From Drosophila persimilis (lineage: Eukaryota; Arthropoda; Insecta; Diptera; Drosophilidae): DNA of 64,000 nucleotides. Numbering within the stretch: position 1 is the first letter of the stretch; the number at the start of each line of letters is the position of its first letter. The stretch is taken from assembly GCF_003286085.1 (NCBI RefSeq), contig NW_020825327.1, forward strand, positions 1,922,001-1,986,000. Direction: 5' to 3'. Shown here piece by piece: positions 43,735 to 53,506 of this stretch. The notes under the pieces were generated by a model. It searched no databases and was not told the origin of the DNA. It saw only the letters and a list, made by a program, of their open reading frames with translations. The translations under genes were made by a program, and so were the position numbers.

Positions 43735-45161
43735 ATGGCATCATCAAGCATTAATGTTATGCTAGACAGGCAGCTTGCCATAGGCGAAGAGATTCAGAGC
43801 CTGGTACGAAATTATAAAAAGGATTCTGCTGAAAGAAAGCAGAAACCAGAATATTTTAAATCCCGCATTGAGAACCTAATGAATCTCTGGGATATGTTTT
43901 CAAAAGAGGAAACTAATATTCAAAAAATAGTTCAAGGCTCAGAATTTGAGCATAATTATTTCGCCAATGACTATTTTAAACAAATAAGAGATTTAGTCAT
44001 AAAATACAAAGGCGAATTAACCAAACAACTATCTTCAATCGAAATGGAGATAGACGCAGGATCGATAACGTCTTTGGAGGATGAGCATGAAATAGGGCCC
44101 ATCATGAACAGAATGACGAATGAGACGCGAAAGGACTTCAAACCAATAATCATAATATATTGGGATGAGATAAGAACAATCCACATTCAAATTCACAAAA
44201 AATGTACAGACCCTGTAAAAATGGGTTATAACAATAAAAATTACATAGCAGCTGAAGACGCAGTGTTATCAGTCCAAATAATGACGGAATCAGACTCTGT
44301 TCAGCAAGTCATCGCTGCTCCTCATGTTAATAACGCATTACCATTGCCAAAGGTTGCCATTCCAAAATTTGATGGAGATTACCTTAAATGGCAACAATTC
44401 CATGACATTTTTAAGAAAATGATTCATGAATCATCAGTACCTGTCATACAAAAGATGTGGTATTTGGTTAACAGAAGGAAACTACTTACATTACAGCATG
44501 GAATATGTTACAAGATCGTTTTAGTAACAAAAGAGTGCTAAGTAATGCATTGATTCAACGACTATTGGATCAACCTAGCACAACCAACGATGCTAAATCA
44601 ATTAAAATGTTGCATGATAATGTAAAGGAAACATTAGCAGCATTAAACAACATTGAGATAGAAACAGACAAATGGGACACGATTCTTCTTTGTCTGTTGA
44701 CGAAAAAATTAGATCGTCAAACTCTTACTATGTATGAGCAATCCATACAAAATACAAAGGAACTACAGCCGTTGAGCGAGTTCATGCAGTTCCTCGAGCA
44801 AAGATTCCTAACTCTGGAAGCTATTCGATGGGAAAGGACAAAGAAGCCCATGAAATGCGCATCAGCAGGAGCAGAAAATCAATATTACTGTTATTTCTGC
44901 GAGAAACCTAACCACGCCATCTATAAATGCACCCAGTTTTTAAAGAAAACTGCTGCGGATAGATTGAATTGGGTTCAAAAGAACCAACTATGCGTTAAAT
45001 GTTTTAAACGCGACCATGCTGCAAGAAATTGTCAAAGAAGAGATTGTTTTAAATGCAGCAAAGGACATAACACTCTTCTTCATTTAGAAACCAAGTTGGA
45101 AGCCAAAACTGCAGCATCGGTAAACAGTATACAAAGCAATTATGTACTATTAGCCACTGTT
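43735..45161 (+). pseudogene. gag: BEL-B gag (copy II), one frameshift
   Basis: Open 43735-44541, then from about 44505 in another frame to 45161. The break reflects a deletion of capsid codons near MWYLVNRRKLL that predates the duplication. The two private stops of copy I are absent. Three zinc knuckles (two CX2CX4HX4C and one CX2CX3HX4H) lie at 44890-45085. A TAG at 45162-45164 stands exactly between gag and protease, in the same place as in copy I. Confidence 0.88.
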
Positions 45162-45164
45162 TAG

Positions 45165-48100
45165 GTACTCATAAAAGGCAATAATGGACAAATTGGTAAA
45201 TTTAGAGCTCTGCTTGATTCAGGCTCGCAAGTCAATGTGATTTCGGAAAGAGCATTGAACATCTTAAATCTGAAGGTGCACAAATCGGAGCTTCAGATAA
45301 ATGGAATTGGCGGCCGAACACAAACATCAAAGGCGAGAGTAAATGTTATGCTCAAATCACAGCATAATAGCTTCAATACACGATTAGAAGCAATTGTGTT
45401 ACCACACATAGTGGCAGATCAGCCAGCGCAATCAATCGATACATCTCGTTGGAAATTTCCAAAGAACATCATTTTGGCAGATCCCAACTTTGACAAGACT
45501 GGAAGAATAGACACACTGTTGGGAGCAGAACAGTACTTCGAAATCATGCAAGATAAGCATGTATCAATTGGAAGAGGATTGCCCAGGCTACAGGAAACGA
45601 GACTAGGCTGGATAGTGGCTGGCAAGCTAAGACAGGAGTCAAAGAGCCAAAGCACGTGTGCAGTTTTGACTGAGGAGGACAAGGTGGTTCAGCAAATCTC
45701 CAAGTTTTGGGAATTGGACTCATTCCCGAGCAACACACCATGCTTATCTCCTCTAGAGAAGCGATGTGAGCAATATTTTGTTCAAAATATTCAAATGGCA
45801 TGTGACAAGAGATTCATTGTCAGACTCCCATTTTTGGAAGATGCTTCGTCCTTATGGGAGAGCCGTGATTTGGCTACACGTCGACTTTGTTGCCTGGAAA
45901 AACGACTGTCACGAGATCCGGAAACCAAGGCAAGCTATGTGCAATTCATGAAAGAATATGAGGCACTTGGGCATATGAAGGAAATGCACACTAAAGAAAT
46001 AGCACGATCACGCTATTTTATTCCACATCACTGTGTGATGAAACATGACAGCTCTACAAAAAAATTGAGAGTTGTCTTTGATGCTTCTTCTGTTACGTCG
46101 TCCGGCAAATCACTCAACGATTTGATGCATACAGGTCCGACTGTGCAAAGTTCGATATTTTCAATATTGCTTCGATTCCGGATGCACAAATATGTATTTA
46201 CGGCAGACATCGAAAAAATGTATCGTCAGATCTGGGTCAATCCTGAGGACCAGTACTACAAACAATTGTATGGCGAAATGATCCATCAGAAGATCTGAGA
46301 TATTACAGACTCAAAACTGTAACATATGGAACTAAGGCAGCTCCATATTTAGCCACAAAATGCCTACAATATCTTGCTCAAAAGGGCAAGAGAGAATACC
46401 CGGCTGGAGCTGCTGCACTAGAAAAGGATTTTTATGTTGATGATTGCTTAACAGGAGCAGATACCATACCAGAGGCCCTCCAGAAACAGAAGGAACTTAA
46501 CCAACTCCTACAAAATTCTGGATTTAAGCTGAGAAAATGGTGCACAAACAACGTGCACATACTACAGAACATTCCGAAGGAAGACATGATTCCAAATGTA
46601 CAACTGGAGGATACCACGTATGAAGACTGCAGCGTGAAGACCCTGGGAATCACGTGGATGCCTAAATCGGACCATTTCTGTGGAAAAACGAAGATTGCCA
46701 CCAAGGAAACAATATCCAGAAGAGATGTCGTATCCGAAATTTTTAGGATCTTCGATCTGCTTGGATTGTTTGCACCTGTTGTTATGAAAGCAAAAATCTT
46801 TATGCAGCATCTCACAAAGGAAGGTTTGGACTACAAAGAAGCGCTTCCAGTTCATCTCCAGGAGGAATGGAAAAGGTACAGGGAGGAGTTAAAATTGTTA
46901 AACTCCATACAGGTACCACGTCATATATTCCAGGGACAAATTCCGATATCGTCAGAGATACATACCTTTGTTGACGCATCGGAGAAAGCATTTGGAGCTG
47001 CAGTATATATCCGAGCAATACATAAGGATAAGCGGGCAACGATTCAATTGCTATGTGCCAAATCACATTTAGCGCCCATCAATGCAATAAAATTACCCCG
47101 TTTGGAATTAAAAGCGGCGGTGTTAGGTGCTCAATTGACAGCAAAACTAAAGGAAGAGTTATCAATGGAAGATGCATCAACCTTCTTTTGGTCTGATTCA
47201 AGGATCGTATTGTCATGGATTAACTGCTCGTCATCCATCCGAGACAAATTCGTAACTACAAGAATAGCTACGATTCAAGAATTGACGATACAAAGACAGT
47301 GAAGGCATGTCTCATCAGAAAATAATGCAGCAGATGTACTCTCCAGAGGAATGACGGCGACGAAGTTCGCAAAACATAGCATGTGGTTTTATGGACCACT
47401 ATTTTTACACGGCCCAACATCTACATGGCCACCATCATTTGTGGCTACAAAAGAGGAATTGATGAGTACAAATCCCCAAAAGATTGGTCAGTCATCAATT
47501 ATGACTATCACTCAGGAGGATGACTTAATCTACAAAATAAAGCACAACAACTCATACAACAAGCTATTGAGAATAGTAGCGTACATGATGCGTTTTCGAG
47601 GAAGGAAAACGCACACAAGCAAGACTGTCCAATTGAATGAGATGAAAGAAGCTCAGAAAATTGTCATACGTAACATACAACAGAATGACTTCAAAGAAGA
47701 CATACGTCACTTAACAAATCATAAGGAAACACAAAAGAGAAGTTCAATAAACTCTCTAACACCATTCATGGATCAGGAGGGAATCTTACGAGTAGGTGGT
47801 CGACTGGAAGCGGCAAATATTTCATTTGACGCCAAACACCCAATGCTCCTGCCCTACAACGATCCAATTGTGAAGTTTATCCTTGGTAAGATACACAAGG
47901 AAAACATGCATTGCGGTCCCCAGGCATGGCTGACAGCATCACGACAACAGTACTGGATACTCAAAGGGAAAAACATGGCCAGAAGTATTGTGCAGAACTG
48001 CGTGAAATGCACTAGAGCCAAGCCCAAACTACTAGAACAAATCATGGGAAATCTGGCACTTCTTCGAGTCACCCAAGCACGGCCATTCCTCAATTCTGGT

Positions 48101-48832
48101 GTTGACTACTGTGGACCATTCAAAATCCACTATAAAATTCGAGGAAAGAAGCCTAATACAGCGTACATAGCTATATTTTGTTGTTTCGCGACTAAAGCAG
48201 TACATCTAGAGCTTGTCAGTGATCTGACCACAGAAGCATTTTTAGCGGCACTTCGGCGGTTCATCTCTCGTCGAGGAAAATGTCAAGTGCTCCATTGCGA
48301 CAAATCTACGAACTTCGTAGAAGCCAGGAACAAACTTCAAGAGTTAGAAGAAGAAATATTCTCGGAAAAGGCAAAGGAACACATTGTACGAGAGTGCAAC
48401 AAGAAAGGGGTACAATTTAAATTTATACCTCCTCGCGCACCACACTTAGGCGGTTTATGGGAAGCTGCAGTTAAATCTGCCAAACATCTCCTCTTAAAAA
48501 ATGTGACGACGGCAAATTTAACCTATGAGGAGTTAGAAACGGTTATAGTCGAAATAGAGGCCATACTAAACTCTCGACCATTAACACCAATATCTGACAA
48601 CCCAAACGACGTAACAGCATTAACGCCAGGGCATTTCCTGATAGGAGAGCCGTTAACCGCACAAGCTGACAGTGAGCCATCCCAGCAACCAAAGACGCTA
48701 GGAAATCGATGGCAAGCAGTTTCAAAATTGAAGCACTCATTCTGGACACAATTTTCCAATGAATACCTTCAGCAGTTGCAACAGCGTCAAAAGTGGAGGA
48801 GTCTTCGGCTAACATTAAGGAAGGAACATTAG
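45165..48832 (+). pseudogene. pol: BEL-B pol (copy II)
   Basis: Protease (LLDSGSQVNVIS). RT motif A is at about 46200; a 1-nt deletion near 46259 shifts the frame before the FYVDDCLTGA box. RNase H: TFVDASEKAFGAAVY, LPRLELKAAVLGAQL, FFWSDSRIVLSWI. A TGA at 47300 (TGG in relatives) interrupts next. Integrase: His-Cys zinc domain (HCGPQAWL…CVKC), the first acid in GVDYCGPF (48104), the second in HCDKSTNF (relatives usually SDNGTNF), and the glutamate in GGLWEAAVK (48461). All three catalytic residues are present. A 1-nt shift near 48795 separates the pol tail. Confidence 0.9.
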
Positions 48833-49101
48833 TAATACTAAAGGAAGACAATACACCAGTATTACAATGGCCACTAGGAAGAATCATTCGATTGTTTCAT
48901 GGCAAGGACAATTTTGTACGAGTGGTGGAAGTAAAAACGGCAAAGGGGATTTTCAAACGAGAGATCCAACATGTAGCTCCACTATTTAACGAAGAGGAAC
49001 CCACACATAAACATCCAATAGATGATCCATCAGAAAACGAAGAATCATCCGAGGACAGACAACCTAGGAAAAGGACACAGCCCAATAAGTTGTCGTTAAC
49101 C
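48793..49101 (+). pseudogene. pol: BEL-B pol C-terminal domain
   Basis: ESSANIKEGTLVILKED…PLGRII…VRVVEVKTAKGIFKREI matches the domain that follows integrase in BEL/Pao polyproteins (DUF5641 type). It is displaced by one nucleotide from the integrase frame. The frame continues without a stop into the env signal segment. Confidence 0.8.
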
Positions 49102-50797
49102 ATGACAATGCTTTTAATGTTGTTGCTGGTACCGTTAGCAATTGCACAGTCAATCAACATAACCCAGTTTGGATCAAAACCGGGTATATACTTTGAAAGA
49201 GTTGGAACCAGCCAACGGGCGACAACTGACTGGACCATCATTGTCTACTACAATTTAAAGCCCTATTGGAAAGACATGAACACATTCACCATGGGGACTA
49301 CAAAAATTGGACATCTATGCACACAACTTCAACTAGTAGACGCATGCACCAGTATGTATCAGTACTTCAAACATATAGAAGAAGACCTGCAAGCTGAAAA
49401 TACATTAATAGCAAGAACACGGAGGCAAAGGGCACCGCTGGACATCATTGGAAACATCGCAAGCAGTCTATTTGGCGTATTAGACTCAACATATGCCCGT
49501 GAAATGTCGGAAACTATAGCAAAGGTTAAGGATAACGAGGATCACCTATTAACCTTGCTTAAAAATCAAACATCATTGATTGACTCTACAATCAATGCGA
49601 TAAAACGGGATGAAATCTCAAATTCCAAACGATTAAGTCGAATTTAGGATTTTATCACCGAGTCAAAGGGAAGGGCTGATCATTTTAGCGCCTTTCAGTG
49701 GTACATTACATTGTCTACTCAGTTGACGCTATTATCTGCAAATCTTCAACGAATGCAAGCAGAAATCATCAATGTCTTGACAGATATCCGACACAATACA
49801 ATTAGCCCTATGCTAATATCACCCCGACAACTCAAGGAACAGCTGGAACAGATACGGGATCATTTAAGGCCAGGACAATCACTTCCAGTAACTCCCGACA
49901 ATATGCTCATGGTGTACCAGATGATGAAAGCTGAAGGCACTATAATAGAGGATCATGCAATTATCAAGGTGACATTTCCATTAGTCTCAGCAAACGAGCT
50001 GGAAATATACAAATTGACAGCGATTCCGGTGCCAAATAAAAATGGGATAAGCATGTTTGAAATAAAAACACCATATATGGCAATCAATAGTCACCGTGAC
50101 GAATTTGTTGAACTATCAGAGACTGAATTTAAAAACTGTCATCAAAGAGCAAACAATGTTCTCAGCCGAAACAAGTTGTGAATTACAAATGTTTCAAAAT
50201 AAAACGGACTCATCATGTCACCTAGTCAACACAAAAAAATCATTTTTATGGTTGAGCATGCATAAAAGAAATCGATGGATTTTTGCAACAAAGTCATCAT
50301 TAAAGCTGTCAGCGGTATGTGCAGATGGCATTTCGGATATCAAGCTACAACACTCAGGAATATTGATCGCCGAACCTGGATGCATCATTCAGAATTCGCT
50401 AATGACTGTCACAAGTCAGAGCACATTGGAAACTACTCTGCAGGTATCATACGCTCGTTTCGGAGATAGTGACCTCAACGAAACATCAACTGAACGTTCT
50501 ACAAATAAAGTTTCAAGAAACGTTGAAAAGCTCAACTACAAGGAGCTATATCAAATGGAAACGAATCTGCTACCACCTAAAAGTTTCAAGTTACCCCACA
50601 ATCTTGAAACCATTGATCATCATCATATTGCCATATACATTGCACTGCTTTTTATCATGATCATTGTAATGATTCATCTGGTTAAAAGGTGGTACACAAC
50701 AAGACTCCCTTCTCAGCAGAGACATACACTTAGCTCATCAGCTAGTGAAGAAAACGCACCAAGGCATCCATTCACAATCAATATTGATGATGGTTGA
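49102..50797 (+). pseudogene. env: BEL-B env, baculovirus F-like fusion protein, broken
   Basis: Starts with a hydrophobic signal segment (MTMLLMLLLVPLAIAQ). A basic RRQR cleavage-type site at 49414-49431 is followed by a Gly/Phe-containing hydrophobic stretch (IIGNIASSLFGVLD). That spacing resembles the furin site and fusion peptide of baculovirus F proteins and of insect env genes of that type. A single C-terminal transmembrane helix lies at about 50625-50690, followed by a short cytoplasmic tail. Disabled by a TAG at 49645 and a frameshift near 50170. Whether an ancestor made infectious particles cannot be read from this copy. Confidence 0.8.
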
Positions 50798-50812
50798 GCA
50801 TACTATGTTCAA

Positions 50813-50824
50813 CGGCCGGGAGGA
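50813..50824 (+). promoter_or_regulatory. Polypurine tract of BEL-B
   Basis: CGGCCGGGAGGA directly before the 3' LTR. The purine-rich end GGGAGGA is the expected plus-strand primer position. Confidence 0.6.
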
Positions 50825-51481
50825 TGTACGATTTCAATTAAAATACAAAATCGTATGATTAGACCTAGACAAATAGCTAGCCATAAAAGGTTAAGATTTC
50901 CCAGCCACCTAAATAAATAAACGATAATACGCTCAAAATATAAATATGTGACATGCACGTCTGACCTAAATAAATATACAACGGACAGCTGCATGCATTT
51001 GTGTACATACACTGTTAAGATATTTACAGCACTATCATTAAACACATTCTGGATGACCTGCATGTGGTCAAATCTCTCACCATCTGCATGATAACCATTG
51101 TGACCGTCATAAATCTGACCCTTGGAATATTCCACTGTTGGATTTGTAGTAAATGCTTAGTCCTAAATATATATAACACATTTCCCTAGCAATATTATAC
51201 TCAGAACTAATTAAACATACCTAATATCCTAAGTAAACAATTATACTCATAGAACTTGTATATAAACCTCGCATTTTACCAAATAAAATCAGTACGAAAG
51301 AAAACTCTGACGTATTCACATCTCCGAAGCCCAATTTGTTCAAGTACCGATTGCGGCGACCATTTGTTACTGGTACATGAACCGGTAGCATACAAATTTA
51401 CATTTTCAGCATACGATTGTCATATTGACAATCACACAAAATCAAGTGAATCTACATCAACAGATTCATTTGATTTGTTCA
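50825..51481 (+). mobile_element. BEL-B 3' LTR
   Basis: 657 bp. Against the 5' LTR I see a T/A change near 50934, three clustered changes near 51063, one near 51152 and one C/T near 51361. Followed by the TSD CTGAC. Confidence 0.95.
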
Positions 51482-51817
51482 CTGACCCATACCAGGTCGG
51501 GGGAAAGCAGCTCATACAGAACATATAACATAGGTTTTAATTTGAGTTTCTTTTTTTGATTTTGTTCGAAAGCAACACTATTTCAATGAACTACAGATAT
51601 CTTGGGTAATTGTGTGAAGCCATGAAAAATAGAAGATGAATGTAAATGTAACAAAATTTCATCAGGTTTCTAATTTCTTCTTCAATTTTAACATTGTAAA
51701 AAGGTATAACTTATTCAATTTTGAATACCTGAAGCGTCTCAAAAGGAGTATGTATTTTGAATAGAAGTTTTTTTTCTTCTAATTTTTTTTCTGCCATATT
51801 GAGGCAGTACATTTTTA
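51482..51817 (+). other. Tc1 relic continuation and AT-rich tail
   Basis: The first 50 or so bases continue the transposase relic frame across the BEL-B insertion (PYQVGGKQLIQNI, then a stop). The rest is AT-rich and shows no recognisable gene or repeat. Confidence 0.45.
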
Positions 51818-52603
51818 TATCTAGTACTCGTAGAGTATAGGGGTATATTAGATAAGTGGTGAAAGTGGATGTGTGAAACGTCCAGAAGAAACCGTTTCCG
51901 ACCCCATAATGTATATATATTCTTGATCAGCATTAAAAGCCAAGTCGATAGAGCCATATCTGTCGGTCCGTCCCTATGAGCGCCTAGTGCTCAGAGACTA
52001 TAGAGCTAGAGCAACGACAGTTTGTATCCAGACTTCTGTGAAATGTCACTGTTACAGGCACCCACAAAGGTCGAAAATCTGTGGCATCCACAATTTCAAA
52101 GATACGAGAAAACGCAGAATCTTAGATAATGATATCTTCTAGACTGCAAAATCTGAACTAGATCGTATAATTATTACAGCTAAAATTATGAAAAAAATTT
52201 CATTCTCTTCGCTCTGTCTCTCTCTAACACACAGGTTTCATGGTCGGCTTTGCCTATTGCTAAAAGTGAGTTCCTAGATCTCAGAGACTATAAAAGCTAG
52301 AGCAACCAGATTTTGTATCCACACTCCTGTGATATCGGACCTTCACGAGATAGTTTCAAAATTTCGCCACACCCCCTTTCGCCCCCGCAAAGGACCAAAA
52401 TCTGGGGCATCCACAAATCTCAGAGACTATTAAGGCTAGAGCAACCAAATTTAGTATCCACACTCCTGTAAGATGTCACTAAACAACGTATATCTCAAAA
52501 TTTCGTCGTCTGCCGGGGGAGAGCTATACTGACTTAGTATCGGGTATAAATGTAGAGTTGCGGTCGTCACAGCACCCTTACAACGATCCCTTCCGTTTTT
52601 TTT
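51818..52603. mobile_element. DINE-1/INE-1-like Helentron, long copy
   Basis: Opens with the DINE-1-like block ACTCGTAGAGTATAGGGGTA and TATATATTCTTGATCAG, and ends with GGTATAAATGTAGAGTTGCG. A repeat of about 60 bp (CTCAGAGACTAT…GTATCCA) occurs three times, at 51990-52049, 52280-52338 and 52419-52479. Non-coding and non-autonomous; Helitron-like elements of this group are widespread in Drosophila heterochromatin. Confidence 0.8.
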
Positions 52604-52722
52604 TTTAATTTCCGAATCGAGGAATGTAGACAGAGAGTTACTTTTACAATTATGGGATCACAATATTTCAAACAAAATTTAAGCTTCATGGCGAACCAAG
52701 TTTGAGCTAAGAAAAACTATTC

Positions 52723-52860
52723 AGTTCGGATCTACCCAAATCTGCCAATACATCTTGGTGATGTCAGCATTGAAGACGTACCGGTAGTAGCGCCACTTCT
52801 GGATCTGAAGGGTTAAGTCGGACTGGAGAACAGGGCCGGGGTGCAGAAGATCATTCAAGC
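52723..52860 (-). pseudogene. BEL/Pao RT relic (46 codons)
   Basis: Reading from 52860: SLNDLLHPGPVLQSDL, then YVFNADITKMYWQIWVDP and a stop. This is RT motif A of a BEL/Pao element, parallel to YVFTADIEKMYRQIWVNP in BEL-B but clearly a different family. Both flanks are cut. Confidence 0.78.
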
Positions 52861-53506
52861 TGATACTCTCTCGTCTGGTAGCTTTTGTTGTGTTATCACT
52901 CTCTCCCTATCACCTTTACTTAAATAACTGTTCTTTCTCTCTCGCTCTTGTAACTTTCTGTTCAGTAGCTCTCTCTATCTCATTAGCTGCTGCTGCAACT
53001 GTTCTCCTCTCCTCCTATTAGCGTTTGTCTGGCACACTAGTTTGATAGCCATTTGTTTCGAAATATTTGATTTTAATTTTAAATTTGTTAAAATTTTTTA
53101 ATATGGAGTTTTCTGTTGTATGTGCCAAAAAATCATGCCATAAGCAGATCACCCACGATCAGCCGATTATCCCCTGCTGGCTCTGCGACAGCGTAGTGCA
53201 CGCAAAATGCGCTGGATTTTCTGGCCTTGTGAGTGATGCCATTTCAAAGCGTAATGGTTTACACTACAGTTGCGAGGCTTGCCGTGCGGTGGAGAAAGAC
53301 TTGGTAGCTTTTATGAGGCAGACGCGGAGTGGCTTTAAGGAGCTGACCGTTGGTTTTAAAGACCAATACGATCGGCTCCTAGCCATGGATGCTCAGTTTA
53401 GCGGTTTAAAACTGCTGAATAAGTCTCCGAGGCGCAAAAACGTCACTCCGCGGGATCTGCAAGTGCCAACCGTCACTCAGCCGTGCGCCACGCGAAGTGG
53501 CAAGTG
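52861..53506 (+). pseudogene. CR1 ORF1 N-terminus with PHD-like finger, truncated
   Basis: A pyrimidine-rich leader (52861-53102) is followed by an ORF from MEFSVVCAKKSC (53103). Cys/His pattern: CAKKSC, PCWLCDSVVHAKC, YSCEACRAVE, then FMRQTRSGFKELTVGF. About half identical by eye to CR1-B ORF1. It runs only to about codon 135, where R1-like sequence begins. It may be the 5' end of the CR1-A family, whose RT resumes at 55970, but the intervening region is lost so this cannot be proved here. Confidence 0.75.

Larger units (their letters stand above)
35666..46738. repeat. 11.1-kb tandem segmental duplication, copy II
   Basis: Direct repeat of 24531-35664. Differences seen include a 34-bp deletion at 35945, 35 bp at 39364, net 18 bp with a templated-looking insert at 39840, 25 bp at 41090, and an extra 43 or so bp at 41880. 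Beyond 46738 the BEL-B element continues uninterrupted, so the right end of the original locus lies here. Confidence 0.93.
42703..51481 (+). mobile_element. Complete roo-like BEL/Pao element BEL-B (copy II)
   Basis: 8779 bp from LTR to LTR with a 5-bp TSD CTGAC (42698-42702 and 51482-51486). Order: LTR, PBS, gag, protease, RT, RNase H, integrase, pol tail domain, env, purine-rich tract, LTR. BEL/Pao order and an env gene resemble Drosophila roo; the family itself was not identified. LTRs differ at about six of 657 positions, indicating a recent insertion. All genes carry one or more disabling lesions. Confidence 0.93.

Noticed and set aside
49102-50797. Domesticated host fusogen
   Set aside because: The env copy lies between the pol and 3' LTR of a young element and has a stop and a frameshift, so nothing suggests host retention.
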